A stretch of DNA of 64,000 bases from Lingula anatina (taxonomy: Eukaryota > Brachiopoda > Lingulata > Lingulida > Lingulidae), in NCBI RefSeq assembly GCF_001039355.2, contig NW_019775978.1, positions 77,445 to 141,444 of the forward strand. Reading direction: 5' to 3'. Under the pieces are notes generated by a model. That model was not told where the DNA came from, did not search any database, and saw only the letters and a program-made list of their open reading frames with translations. Numbering within the stretch: position 1 is the stretch's first letter; every line of letters starts with the position of its first letter. A program made the position numbers and the translations under genes. Below are positions 1-15,275 of this stretch, one piece after another.

Positions 1-3000
1 TTTCAACAATTCATCGAAAAATTTGACCGACATTAGGTTTTAATTTTGTATTTAACATTCAGCCAACATTAATGAGCCACATTTGATCTCGTGAATTCTT
101 TTTTTGTATAATCATACGATTAAACAGAAATAAAGATAATTTCTAAATCCTCTGTTTCTTTCGGTGTTTTCATCTCACAGCATGGTTCATCAATCTCACC
201 CCCCCCCCTTTGAGTGCCTTGTTTCATAACCATCCAATAATCTTCTCATTAATATAAATGTGGTAAATTATAGGACAGAAAACCCCATTGTTTGATATTA
301 ATTCCACATCAGCCAGAAAGAGGGTCCCTCTTCAGTAGAGTAGGCTATAGTTTCACATAATGTATTTTCTTTTTTAAAATAAAATTGATATCATGGCCCT
401 TTTGAAGGATAATTTAAGTCAGGTGTGCTTATTTGTGTTTGTGTCCATCTTACTCAAAAAACTTAATTGTACTGGCTTTTGTTATATTACTATTATCATT
501 ATTATTATTATTATTAACAAGTCTCCCAGAGTTTCAGTACAAATATTGTTTCCAACACCAGAGGACATCAGTCACGTACTCCCCTAACACATGGTTTATG
601 ACACGTAATTGAAATGTTATCAAAGCGATGCTCTATCTGACAACTGGCTATTGATCTGGGCAATCTCTGACCTGATCCTTCAAGTCAAAGATGTTTAAAT
701 AAGAGGAATATGACAGAGAACTCAAATCACATATTCAAACAAGTCAAAATCTGATCTGAAATGAGCTAAAATATTGCAGTTCTAACGATATTTACAGGCA
801 CGATGTTGAGGAAGAACGGGTTGGTTGACTAAAGTCACTGATCCTGTAAACTGAGTTATTTTGCAACAATATAAAAAATATGGAGAGTAAAATATGTTTA
901 GGAAAATCTTGGTCTTCTTCACGTTAACTTCAATTTGACATCAGTAAAAACTTGGAAAAAATATGTCGAAGAAATTAGTCTGTTTATAAACAGGTATTTA
1001 CATGTTTTATCTTCTTTTCACTGCACCAAGTCGAGTAGAGTCCATACAAATCACAGTAAAATCACCGTAATGCATCAAAGAGCACATATCAACATTCCTT
1101 TAAACAATTTCATTGAGAAAATATCTGGCAGGGCATCCATCTTTCCTCCAGCAGAGGGAACTTTTGCAGACCGCAGTGGTACCAAAATAGCTGGTGGTTT
1201 CTACGGCAACTGACACAGGAGCTGTATATTACTATACATGATCAGGGCACAGTAGGAGAGGGACAGAATCAGAGCACTAAACTACTGGTCTGGCAGAGAG
1301 TTACAGCGAAGTTACAGCAAAGTTACAGTGAAGTTACAGCGAAGACAGGAACAGTTCACCTTCTCTGACTTTCTGTTCCATTATATTTGGTCAAATTAAA
1401 GGAAAATTATAGTGTGAAGAAAAGTTATGGTGTAATCTCATGAGATTTTAGAGATCGGACAAGATATGCTTATGAGTAGTTATGACAGAAAATTTTGCTG
1501 TATTGTTATTGAGAGAGAGAGAGAGTCAGTCACAATCACAGTAACAGTGCAAAAATGTTTCTTCTCTTCAACAACTATCCACTTCTGTTAAGATTAGTAA
1601 GAGTTGCTTCAGCATTCTTCTTTTTCTTTTCCTTTTTGTGTAAAATATAATTTATCTTAAAACATAACGCAAAATATGAATGAAAAAATATAAATAAAAT
1701 ATAAAAAGAGAAAAATACATACACTGACCCATAAATCAGAGAGAATATTTGATGGTGCAAAGCTGAAAGAGTTGTACCATCATATCACCGAGATGAAAGT
1801 ATCTACTGAGGGGAGGGGCATAGCTACAGGTAACACTCACCATGTTCCAGAAAATTGGAATAAAGAACTGAAATAATTTACACCAGGTTTCCTGGTGGTT
1901 GCTAGGTTAGACCTTGGGATTCAACATAGGCATGTTTATTTATTTTTATTTTATTATTTTGTTTTGGAGGGGGTAATGTAGCACAGCAAGATGTAAAACT
2001 CCTTCCTTAACTAGTGTTCCAGAAAAATGGGGTGCAGAACTGAAATAATTTACACCTGGATAGTGGCTAATCTTCTCTGTAAAATGCATTGCACTCTAAT
2101 TCCTGTGCAACTACCTTGGTGCCTCCACTGCCATAACTATGGGCGACTTCCTCCTGCTTAATCACATTACTGTGCAACGGTTGCTTTTTTCATGGTAGTA
2201 GCCGAATCAGTTCAGACATGGACAATTTTGGACTGGTAAACACGCTATCTGGTGTTATCAGATGAACATATGTCAATAACAAGGAATTCTAAAAATTGGC
2301 ACAAGTCTCTCTTTAAAAACTCATAGTCTGAACAGAGAGGCAATGGTGCATATCAGACCTATGGATTCATGTTTAATCCATCTGGTTGACTTAGGGTATT
2401 AGTTGGGACATTGTCCAGTCTGAAATACTCCTAGTGGAAACTGACTGGAGGGTGATGCTTTCTACTTTCTATTGCCTGCCAACCTTTTAAAATAAAACCT
2501 GGCTTGCCTGCTGAAACCTTTTCACTTTGCAGATTAACAAAACTGATTTGCTTGTCTAACTTTTAAGATCACTAAGTCTTAGTAAATAAACGCTTTTTCA
2601 AAATGCTGAAGATGTTCACTGGAAGAATTCTACAAGTTGTTGTGCCAAAGGAATGGTGAACAAGCTAAAAGAACATTATCCAACTTCATTTCCAAGCAGA
2701 GTTAGTGAAGCACTCTTTTTTAAGCAAACTGACAAATCTAAAGCCATGTACATTTTCTGGTCATGAAAGATAAATAAATAAATAAATAAATAAATAAATA
2801 TGCCTGTATTTTCAATATTATTTCATGTAATCAGTTTACAAGCAATAAGTGCTATGTATGTCTGGGGTTTCATCATTAGACAATCTTTTATGATAATAAT
2901 AATACTGAAAAACACCTTCTGAACAGAATAAAACGATTTTTCCCCATCTATACACATAACATAATTATCGTTATGCTTTTTTTCCCCATTCCCCTTATCA

Positions 3001-4955
3001 TGATACAATAGAGACAGCTTGGCAAGAAAGTATAATTGAAACCCCTGGAACCTTATTGGATCCCTGGAACATCTCCGTCTATTGTGTCTCTGTGCTTTGA
3101 CAGGTTTAAACATTAGGCCTATTAATGAAACTGAGAATTCCTTTGATAGCAGCCCATTATAAGCAGCAGTAATTAAGATCCAATCAATAGGCTGCCAGAG
3201 CCTCAGCTGTAACTTATTTGATATCACATCACTTTTCTGAGTTTCTTTTTAGAGATTCCTTCCTGTTTTCTTGATTCTGTTACACTTTGTACAGCTCTGG
3301 TTGTGTTATCATTTGCTCAAAACAAAATCGATAAAAAGAAGGGTTGGGGGGAGGGGGGGGGAATTGGGTATTTTACAACCTTTCTCTTTCCATGCATCAC
3401 ATCTTTCAAGTCCCTGATTAGATTATATGCCTATGTGCTATTAATATAAGAACAAGCAATGGCTCTAAGTTATTGCCTTCAATAGTTCACGGTGTGGCAA
3501 TTTTCCAACGTTCTTAATGAGATCATAAAGAACCGGATATCAATCTATTGCATCTATCTTCCACCTTACTTCATACAAGAAACAATATATTTTACTTATC
3601 TAGCTTGTATCACACGCCCATAAAACTCATATATCATATGTGCAAGTCACAAAGATAGGAGCAAATGAGACGAGATTTCTTCCCCAATGTACATCTATCA
3701 ATTGGAATACTTTGACATGTGTTCATGTTTTTTTTTAAATCAAAACAAAGGTTCCTTGTAGAGAGAAAGAGGGGAAAAGATGCAATGGACAATGCTGTCC
3801 TAATTTCACACTTCTCCTATTCCAACCCTACTGCCATTCCGTAATATAGCATGCATATCCTGCCAACTCTATTGGTGCATGTGTGTGTATGCGCGTGCAT
3901 CTCACCGTGCATATATCTGTGCACATGGGTGTGTCCATCTTGATTTAACTAACTCGCCCTACATACTTGTACGAGCCTTAGTCTTTGACTTTCCTACATG
4001 TAGGAGGAAATGGCCCCCATGTTTCCTGTCTATCTATCATTTCAGATACTTACAGGGCACTACATAAACCACTACTGGATTTCAATTCACCCAGCTCAGG
4101 CCAAATCGAATGCATACAGAGACATAAGATATTCAAAAGAAAATCTCTGTTTATCATCCTTTTTAACGGAGTCTTTTAATAAAAGTGTCCCAAGACCCTC
4201 AGTTAAAGGATCTTTATGCCAATACATCTAAAGAGGTCGTAACTTATACATAATCCATTCACACCAGATTCTCTGTCATTTTTCCCCACAGATGGCACCA
4301 CTGGTAAAAGATAAACCAATCACGTGACCCCTGTCAACAGATGGCAGCACCAAGACCAAATCCACCAACCAGGAGGCCCCAGACTTCAGGTGCCCAAGAT
4401 GCACCACCCACAAACCCAGTGCCCTGGTCACACACGCTCCAGCTGGTGCTAGAAATTAGTAAGCTTCATTTCCTCTTCTTGCAGCCAAGCGCAGTTTGAA
4501 ATGCCACTTAAAGGGGATTTACGTCAAATGTTTATTCCTTTCAATCAAGGCCAAATGGCAGGGTGATGCTATAAATCTGAATGTGTTAGAGACTGGTTTG
4601 TGCAGTTAATTCTGCTGCAGGTAATATCCAGTAAAACCACAGAGGCACTTGGATGCTTATATTACCAGATCTGTGTCGCAACATAAGATGATTACATATG
4701 CACTTAAGCCAATAAATTGAATTCAGTTCCTTCCTCTATATATCTCTCTGTATAAAAAAGTTCATAGCCTGAGCCTGCTTCAAAAAGGGGCTACAGACCA
4801 ACAATACTAAACCAAACAAAATATATTGTGCCTGATAATCAGATTTATAATAATACTAATCAAGAAATTGCTCATTTCACCAAAAATGGTTACTTTATTA
4901 TCCCAAGCACTCAGGCTGGTGGTACAATAATGATACATTGAGAGTGAACCCCTAC
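1..4955. other. RhoGEF intron (before RGS-like exons), no exon found
   Basis: AT-rich, with an (AAAT)n run near 2770-2800, a G run near 3340-3361 and the 12-bp tandem repeat. A GC-rich patch at 4285-4450 has open frames on both strands but no splice signals that keep the RhoGEF frame. No RGS-like, DH or PH exon is visible on the minus strand. Confidence 0.6.
1299..1344. repeat. 12-bp tandem repeat AGTTACAGYGAA
   Basis: Four near-identical units with single-base changes. Confidence 0.85.
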
Positions 4956-5126
4956 CTCTCCAGTGGAAGTGGTATCCCCATCATTGGTATCCGACTGGTC
5001 CATGGACTCTCCCCAGGCCCGGTTCCGTGGGTGAGAGGGGGTAGGGGAGGTAGAGGGGCTCTCTATGGAGTCCCTGTCTGACAGCCCACCCCCTCCCTCA
5101 TCTGTACTTAGGGGCAGGGAGATGGA
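4956..5126 (-). CDS. RhoGEF exon 14, linker (last exon in window)
   Basis: The exon is 171 nt, phase 0 to 0, encoding SISLPLSTDEGGGGLSDRDS then a Pro/Ser/Thr stretch ending GDTTSTGE at a GTAGGG donor. Its acceptor is unusual: the TCAG abuts a long AATAT microsatellite instead of a normal pyrimidine tract. Confidence 0.87.
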
Positions 5127-6175
5127 CTGAAATATAATATAATATAATATAATATAATATAATATAATATAATATAATATAATATAATATAATATAATAT
5201 AATATAATATAATATAATATAATATAATATAATATAATATATGGTACAAAACACAATACAATACTGGATAAGTAAAATGTCACAGTACAAAACCAATATA
5301 TAACACTTAAAGTGACAAAGAACTTCAACAATGATAATTTCTGTTTCTGTGGGATATAAACCAATTGCTGATATGAAAATATGCAATCAGTTTATCGTCT
5401 GGTACAGGGGTTACTTTATGAGATCCTTTACCAACTGGTACCCTGATGACCTTCATTACCCTTATTACCTTGTGACCTTCATTACCCTTATTACCTTGTG
5501 ACCTTCATTACCCTTATTACCTTGTGACCTTCATTACCCTTATTACCTTGTGACCTTCATTATCCTGATGACAATTAGCCACCCATTGATCATGATTTTT
5601 AGCATCAGGTTTCATAAAAGATCTTCAGTCCAAAAATTGGTCTAAACTTTGTAACCAATTATCAAGATAAAGACATAACTGTCCACTTAAATCAAATCAG
5701 TATTTCTCTGAAAGATACATTGTCCTTTTTTTTTGTTATAAAGAAGGTACAACATTCCACTTAACTGAATTATCAGTGCTTCATCTGGGGTCAAAGTAGT
5801 CTAAAATGTTGGTCTTAAAGTTTAGACCAATTTTCTGGCAAAAGTCCTTTTGTGAAACCTGCCCAAGGCAAGCCAGCTTCTTCATTTTCAAATCTCCTTA
5901 TTTGACCCTGGCATTCCTCAGGTTTGATTGCAGTTTACTGTGCCAACTCCAAACAAACATCCAATCATCAGGATTTCCTGATATAGTATCATAACATTTG
6001 TGATTGGCATGGTAAAGTTCAATCAAATACTGTACTGTAAAAATTTAGACGCAAGAATTAAGTCAGCATATGTGGATGTATGGGAATTTGAAAATGAAGA
6101 AGCTGGCTGACTGGCTCTGAAACCCAGGGTACCACCTAGATATCCAGGGAACCAACAAGCAACCCAATGTTCAAC

Positions 6176-6236
<61 letters not shown>

Positions 6237-6911
6237 ATTTATTTTACACCCTGTAAATCCATGGTTTAAAAAACTTGTGAATAACCCAATTGGTTGTATT
6301 TGTTACTCTTTACATTCACCAGAAGCCAATTACTTGAGACTGTTATAACAGACTAATTGTTATTATTTTAATTAGATGTTAGACCTGTGACACAGATATA
6401 GAAAGGCACCTCTAGAAGAGAATGCAAACTCAAAACACTCCTAGCATAATTCCTACACATGAAAAATGCACAGAATTTGTGCCAAACCATTCCAACAAAT
6501 TACATATCAAACTTAAAGTAAAAAATACTTTAGGAGGATATTTTTTTCTCTGCAGAAGACTTTTTTTACTATAAATTATCACCATCATTATATTTCATCG
6601 AACTGAGTTGTTAAAAAAAAAAAAAAAAATGCCCAGTTTGCCATTCATGCATGAGGCATCAATCTTGAGCTACAACAGTGGATAGTTTCATTTCCATTGA
6701 CAACAAAATTCAAGTCAAATATCCTCTTCCAGCAAATTCTGATCAATCTTCCAGTTTTAATAGTTCTGCTACAGTTAACGCAGTGATAAATCATGAATAT
6801 TAAATGAATAAATATATGAATGAAAAATAAATAGTATTACTTAAATAAGAAATACTATCTTACAGGGAAAACCTACTCAACCTTTAAATAAAGGAGTGCT
6901 AATTTGCTCCA

Positions 6912-6965
<54 letters not shown>

Positions 6966-9900
6966 ACAGGGGACTTTCTCTCAGCAGGCAGTGAGACAAT
7001 CTTGCATCTTGCAATATTTCTAATCAAAGGGGCATGCTTTATTATCTCTACCACACACTGTGAGTGAGAGAAAACAAACAGCTAATAATAATGTTAATCA
7101 TGGCATCATCAAGTCTCCCATGATTCTTCCATGAAGGCTGGAGAAAATCAGTCAACTGAAGACCTGAGAACTCTACATCTTCATCACCACATGACCAGTT
7201 AACTATTTGGGTCCATTGTTTAAAATAAAAGCCTTGGTTAGCTAATAGTCATCTTTGTTCACCAATTTTTCTCATAATATTAAAAATATAAGAATATTAT
7301 TTACACATTTTACTTGCGTTTTAATACACAACAATATTGTTCACAAATTTTAATCTTGCACTTCTAACAAATATTTCCAGATCAAACCAGCATGACAAGA
7401 GTGGAGAGCTCACCAAGGCTTTATCCCCCTTCATATCGAGTGGTCCAGTTTTCTAGTACCCCTACGGTTGGAGAAACTGATAACAAAAGAGTCATTTACC
7501 TTCCACAAGCCCAGTTAACCAGATTTCTCTTGATAGGTAGGTACACTGGGGCTTGTGAAAAGGAAACCCCCTCCCATAGAGTAATTGCATGTTAGTATCA
7601 GTCAAACCAGTGTGGTACAGAAAGCTGCCTCTCTCGATGGGAAAAGGACTTAGTCGTATTTGTGACAGAGACCCTCAGTCACCCAGTGATGAAAATACAA
7701 ACATAAGTCTAGTCTCAAACAGCTCTGGTCAGAATGCAGGGTATTATACACACACAAGGGGACGTAACACGATGTAAACACTATGGGGGAAATTAGGAAG
7801 CTGATGCGTTTACCTTTCTCATCACCCTACGTCGCAGGTCCGCCTAGATGTGCCAGCATTAAAACAAAACATTCCAGGTTGATCTATGGGTCCAGGATAC
7901 ATAGAGAACCAAAATGAACCTTTCTCTTTTAACTTTACACACATACACATGCACACACACATTCATCTTTCATATCTCTCTTACACATGCATGCACCCGT
8001 ATGTGCATCTTTGCACACACACGCGTGCACGCGCGCGCACGCACACACACACACATGCTTCATCTGTTAAGGTTCGTTTTGGTTACAAAGGCTATTTGGA
8101 CATAAAAATGAATAATGCAATACATTTCTTGCAGCAAGCACACAGGTACAGAATATTTTCCTCAGGTTAAATACTCTACATCAATTAAGCATATTTTCCA
8201 AAGTGTGTAAAATAGGGATTTAGAAGCATTTTAACAGTGATAATTTCTCTACTGCTGCTGAAAAGTGTATTGCTTTTCCCAAAGGAGCAGTTCTGTTTGT
8301 GGGATTGCTGCAGGTGGACAGGAAGCCAGGATGGATTTGTATAAGGAGAACACCTAATGCAATAGGCAATATGTATCTTGGCATTTTGTACTAGCTCAGT
8401 GCAGGTTAACAGAGAAAGTAGTTAACTCTTCAGCTAAATGATAAATTGTGCGCTGTTTCACTCCACTATAAGGACTATATTGCCTTGATACATTGCTTTC
8501 TTTACATCAAATGCTAAAAAGTTCATCGAGCCCCTAGACAAATTTGATGTAAATTGAGTGCTTGGGAAGTGCCAGAGTAGCATAACCTACCGCCGAGTCC
8601 ATTCTTCCTTTGCCCATAAGAGGGTAAGTATCTGATGAAGTAAGCTGCCGTGCTCTGGCATCTGCATCCGACTTTGAACGTTCTATATTGATATCTCGTG
8701 TATACCTTTCCTCTGATTGGTAAAATGAGTCTGGCATGGAGCCAGATTTAAAGTGTCTCGGACCACCAGGGCCCAACTACAAGAGAGAGAGAAAGAGGGC
8801 GCTGGTAAACACGGTTCTGCATGCATATGTAACAGAAACAGCTAATTCTACAATTTGAAAGCATTTCAAAGCCTATAACTTTCATTCTACATGTTCGACA
8901 AATTCCGAATATCTAGGCGGACAGCCTACCATGAGGATATGCATTTACTATGCAACTCTAGTAAAACTTCTTTTCCTTTTCTGGTAGAAACTTGACAATT
9001 ACACATGCACTTCCTGCCTTGGAGTTTATGGATACTACTTCAGTAATCAGTGTAAACACTAACTACATTCAACATTATCTAACACACACTGGTTAAACAA
9101 ATCTATGGAGAAAATAATTCTGGATTAGGACAGATTCTACATTCCAAGCAAAGGTTTTTTTTTTCAACATGAAAGCTGCCATTTAAAATCCAGTCATGCC
9201 CAGCTTCACAATTCATCCAACCAAAGCCCGTCTCACAAAGCCATAAATCTTGATGGAAGACCAATTCTGATTGCCTTTACAACTTACCCAAGGTGCTACA
9301 TTTTTCCCCTTACTGCTGGGGTAGGAATGAGAGTCATAAGAGCTGTCATCGGCAAAATTTTCTAAAGAATCTTCGCTGTCGTACTTGGAGTCGGACTTGA
9401 TCATCTCGGCTCTGTCGCCTCGGTCTGGGTGGATCGTAGATGGAGGAGAACCCTGGAGAGATAAGGAAACAATATTTATGACTGTTGGAGTGGAGATCTT
9501 GTCCAAGGAAGCATACTTGGACACAGTCAGAAAACCAATAGAAAACTGCATAGATAAGAAATGTGTATTTCCCTGCTGCTGATAATGAAACACTTAACTA
9601 TCTCCAGGTTTATGACGCTTGGATCTGGATACGGCACAAAACCCTCTCTATCGTGCACAGATAATCTGGGACAGATCAATGGAGTGCATATACCATTCAC
9701 TTGTCCTGGCTAGACTAGTGCCATGCTATATGAATAGATCATACATGTTTACAATTTCTAACTGAACATGGCATACAACTTGACAAAATTTGACAAACAG
9801 CGGCAATAAATAGGTCCGACAAAAGAGGGAATTGGATTAAAATTGATTTACCTTAAACTGAACTAGACCAAATTATTGGTCTGAAAGTTAAGACCAGTTT

Positions 9901-12900
9901 TCAGGCTTCAGTTATTTTGTGAAACCAGCTTCTGATACACAACGCTTAATTATAACAATTCTGAAATCATGCAATTACAGGGACTATTTCTGGGAATTTT
10001 CTATCAAATGATAAGGCATCAATTTAAATCACATTTCATAATTCCCCATTTCTGCAATAATTCCCACTTTAACATTTGTGGTAACAGATATGTGTCTGTG
10101 ACTGGAATTTTTTTAATCATCATTAAGTCTATTTTTTTGACATTAAAAACCAATCCACTAACTACAGCTGACAGTCTGTTCTAACATTTTCAAATCTTAC
10201 TGGGGGACACCAAAGTTTTTGAATTTCTCCAGATAATACTATCATACAACATTAAAAAACCTCAAATTAAGCTCATACTACTTTTGAGAGTTCACATAAA
10301 CCTAAACCACCTGCAATATTTCAAAAACCCCAAATATGACAAGTCAAAACCACTTATTTCTTCTATTTTTGATCGCATGATCAGGCCACACCAAGACAAG
10401 CCACCCTACACTCTTCCACTGTTTCATTACAATAAATCACTCTTTATTATAGTTACTACCTGACTCTGTGTTCCTGCATTCCTAGAGTCTTGTGGAGATA
10501 CCCCCAGGTTCTTGAGCTGGTTCTCCAGTTGCCGCACCATCCGCTCATAGTCGGCTATCTGTGACAGGAGTTTTTCTGTGGGATTTTTGCTATATTGATC
10601 CTTTAATCTCTGCCAAAAACAAAACAGTTTGTACATTAGAATGGTCTTATTTATACATCACACAACAGGGTTTCCAATGAATTTAAAATATGTGTGATGT
10701 TTTCAATTGAAACTATTTTAAATAAGTATGATTCATCTCCAAGTCAGAGCAGATTGTTGCGATAGAAAATGGAGGTTCTTTTCATCAAATAGTGAAAGAA
10801 CTAAAAAAACTTTATTATAAAACCACCAGACTTTTAGGTTTCTGATTTGTCTAGCCTTTTTTCAAAAGACAATCTAGAAAATATGAACATTCCATTCAAG
10901 AGAAAGTAATCCGCACAAAATAACTGATACTTCCAATCATTCAATTTTTTACCAATATAGTTTTCATAAAATTGTTTTCAGTCTCTGACTGACCTTCAAT
11001 AATGGGTGTGTCCTGACTTGGAATGGTACTATATATCTCACAAAACAAGAAAAAAAAAAAAAAAAAACGACAACAGTTCTATAAATAACATTTTCAGAAC
11101 TGCAATGTTACAAGACTTGTACAATTTCCGCAGAACACGATAATGATGAAGTCAAAGGTACAGCGGCCCCAGAAGTAGACTGTGACTGTATCAACTGCCT
11201 GTTGAACTGCAAAGAAAATCCCAGTAAACTGGTGTACATGCTGGGTTCTTACCTCGTAATCTTGCATCGCCTGCTCGTACATCTTGAGTGTGGTATTAAT
11301 TTTTTGGCTGGCAAACTCCCTCTCCTTTGAAGGCTGAAAACACAAAACTCTACAAGTTACCACTACATCTAATAATGATGTATATGACATAATAAAAAAG
11401 TGAAAAAACATCATCAAATGACAGCCCTTCATAATTTCTTCAACTTTAAGACCAATTCTAAATCCCCATCACATTATATCAAAAATGATGCAATTATTCA
11501 ATATGTTTAATATACAGAATTCCTGAATGCCTATCTTCTTTTCAAGAGGTTTTTTCTGTATCCATAACTTATAGCCCACAGTCCCTGTAGCCCATGCATG
11601 GGTTTGTGTTTATCTGCTTATGTAATACCATAACATATCCTGTGTGTAACTCTCTGGTGAATAAAATAATTACAAGTACACTTTTTACTTTAGCAAAAAA
11701 AAAAAAAAAAAATGAAACAGAATATTTTATAATAATAATAAATAGGACAAATAGAAATCAATCCAAGCCCTTGGGACTGTACTATATTCATAACACCTAG
11801 ATAGGTTCAAGAAATGAAAAAGTGTGGATATTTTGACCACAAGTTCTCAGACATACCCAGATATGAGAAGTGGTAAAAATGGTGTTGTTGCACTACAACA
11901 ATTCAATAATTGGAGTGTGTGTGACCACCTGCTCCTGGAGCATTGGCATGATTGCTGATCAGTTTCAGGTCTCAACCAGGAACACATTGGCTTAACAGAG
12001 CATTCACAACCAGATGATCCCTGGACTAACTAGTCTGCACATCAAATATGGCCGACCCACTTAAAAGCTCGGCTGAAAACTTGCTTTGTAATCCCAGAGC
12101 AGGGGCGGATCCAGAGATATTTTCTGACAGTCTTCCAAATTATCTTTGTTGATCCATCCTCCATTTTTGACCCTCTTCCGACAGAGAAAAATTAGATACC
12201 CGTCCATGTAAATTTGAAAATTTGACCATCTTCCAAAAGACCCAGAAGACGGCCTAAATCCACCCCTGCAGAGGGAATCTATTCAGTGTCTATTGGGGGA
12301 TTATGTGGCAAACTCTTAAGTGGGTTGGCCATATTTGATCCACGGACTAGTTAGTCTGTGGATCAACTGGTAATGAATGCTAAAACTGTTGTCAGTCTAA
12401 TGCCAGGAAGCAGACAATAATTTGATTGCAATCTCATGTCTCGTTCCCACCAAATAGGCTGTATTGCTATACTTCATATAACACCATACTTTTTCTTACT
12501 TTTCTCTTACTTTTTCAAGATTTACCATTTTCAGACACTCAATGTACTTCTGAATCAGATGCAAAGCCAATTTACTTTTCATAACTTAGAAATCAATATT
12601 ATGAAACAATGTTATACACAAGACTTTAGGTTCTAAGAAAAAAGTAGAAATAATTATTGCCCATATCCATAATTACAGAACCAATGAGAGCAAACTGTCT
12701 ACTTCCTTGAATTAGTCCTGAAACAATTTTAGTTAGCCCATTCCTATTTAGGCCTCACAAGTCCCACATGCATTAAAGCAATCCATACAACCCTTGAAGT
12801 GCCCTTAAACACATATATTATGTGAGAAGATGCCACCCTACCGAAGCTTTCTTAATCTTGAAAGACTTAATGGTCCCGTCACTTTTCTTGAAACTCTGAG

Positions 12901-15244
12901 GAAGCTGAAAAAAGTTGTTCTACAGGATGAGAGACCAAAACTGACAAAATTTGAACATATCTGAAATTTATAACCAGGCTCATAGCTTGGCATATACATA
13001 AAGGGTCAAGGCCATCTCCTGGGTAACATGCAAAGGTCAAGGTCGATTTATTTAATATTATCTTATTAACATATTATACACAGGTTCAGGAATATTACAT
13101 ACTAGCAGTTCACTTTTCAATATAGCCACACGGAAGCAAGGTATCTTTTCTGAATTATAAAGTATGAATATGCGATATGCATATTGCAGATACACAACAA
13201 GCACCTCATTCTATGCAAACAGGATCTTTTTTTCTTACCTTGCATTTAAATAGTATATAGATATAAAAGATATATTAAACCATTCTGTACATCTACTTAA
13301 AGCTTTCTTAATGCCATTTCAGGGTAACATGTATGACGGTCTATTAAGCAAAACTTTATATTTGATAATCTGGACCACGTACAATCATGCTAGAATAAGG
13401 AAAAAAATTCTTTTCCCTATGCGCAACATCCATTGTTTTGATGAATATCTCACTGCATACATATAATTATCATTGATGTCATGATCATAAATAAATGTCA
13501 AGCTGTAGCTTAATGGTTTTTGCCATGTAGGATGATAGTTGACCTGTGTGAGGAGCGTTGATAGTGAGAACTGTGGTAGGCATGATAAAAGTGTCAGAAA
13601 TGCAGGGGCCTAATTCACAAATTGTGACTTAACTTGAAAATCAGCAAAGACTGCCAAGAATTTCAGACTTTCGCATATGAACAAAGAATCTAAAAGGCTG
13701 ATAACCTTTTTATTTTCATTTACAGAAGTCCCTTGAACAAAATGTAACTGAATATCGAATTTTTACCCTCCTTGATGACAACAACCTATGTAAACTACAT
13801 TTTTGCCGTATCCACTAATCACTGGTAAAAAAGCTTTAGTCTACTATCACACACAAAACTGACTTTCTATAGTAGGCTACCCAAAAATAGCAGTCTAAGC
13901 TAAGCTAAGCCCAAAATGTGATAAGTCTTTGGCTTAAGATAGGCTATAAAACTTATCACATTCTGTGAACCAGGCCCCCAGCTTGGAGTGGCAGCTGAGT
14001 GTGGTAGATGTGACAGGGTAGGTAGGAAAGTGATAACATTGTGACAGGTGAGACGAGGAAATTGTGACTTACTGAACCATATTGTTAACAATTACACAGA
14101 ATATGCTTGATAATAAATACAATTTTACTATTTGGTAAAACAAGTATTCAAGTATTTTCAAAGCAAACTTTGTTCAATGAGTGTTGCTTTAAGTAACTCT
14201 TACAACAGAACTTGTGACGATTATTTTTATTATAAATTGGCAGAAATAAAAGTGAAAATTCTGGTACATAAGACAGACAGAGCAAATAGCACCATGATCC
14301 TGGCTATGAATGTTGTGACCCGTTACACGTTCCCATTGGAAAACATGACATATATATACATATAATACAAATATCTACGCAAGTGTAAATATACACCAAT
14401 AAAGCTTAATCAAACATCTACTGGCTTTACAAAACAACATATTTTCCACGGGTCACACATACTGAATGGTTAGAATCATGATGCTATAATGAATAAAAAA
14501 AGGAATGCTGAGAAGTAGAAAACATACCAACAGGCGAATTCTGCTGCTGATCTAAAATAACACATAACACTTAAACACAACATATTAAACACCATGTTTG
14601 TGTACAGTTTCTTAAGTACCCTTGAAGACATCAGGAGGCAGATATTAGGTGTCCATGTGGAATTTAATCTTTATTAAACCTTCCACCTTCTTCTGACAGG
14701 CTGCGCAAATGTCTCAATGGCAAATGGCTTAAATGCAATGTTCTATTCTCCTTTAAATTAATGCACGAAGAGTTTGGTGTAAAAAGTATCGTACATATAT
14801 AAAAACTACAGACTGGTGCTCAAGTGACTGATGATGGATAGGTACTCCAAAGCCGTCAACAGTGCCATGAAAATCTGGAATATTTTCCAGCCACACTCCC
14901 AAAAACAACCCCTTCTCAGTGTAACTGATGTATTCTCACTGTATAATACCAGTGGCGTGCTTTATCATGATCAATATATGAGGATGCACATGTGCAGTTG
15001 TAAATGTTAACATACCAGACCTCACCATACCTGTGGCCTGACTAGATGTTCTTGTCAAATGTTTATTCAACTTTCTTAGTCATTAATAAATAATGTTGTT
15101 TTATTTTTTCCCAACACGCAAAAAAGGTTGTTTTTCACTTTTTGAACTTTTAAAACTTGTTCAAAATAAGTTAAGTCACAATGAGTGTAGCATTGAGTTG
15201 TCAATTATTCTTATCATTTTTTTTTCTTACTTGCAAAATAATAA

Positions 15245-15275
<31 letters not shown>

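Larger units (their letters stand above)
5127..8590. other. RhoGEF intron with repeats and a possible plus-strand exon pair
   Basis: It contains the AATAT run, the 27-bp tandem repeat, the 5606-5861 MITE, TG and A runs, a CA-rich tract (7930-8056) and the candidate antisense exons 7381-7538 and 7611-7777. Confidence 0.6.

Noticed and set aside
4285-4450. GC-rich patch, possible RhoGEF exon
   Set aside because: On the minus strand, frames from the available acceptors hit TGA within a few codons; the plus-strand frame has no clear context.
4911-5386. Three overlapping minus-strand frames with YYIIL repeats
   Set aside because: They are translations of the AATAT microsatellite. Only the part up to 5126 is a real exon.
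6913-6963. Poly(A) run as a retrocopy tail
   Set aside because: No intronless gene copy or LINE sequence precedes it.
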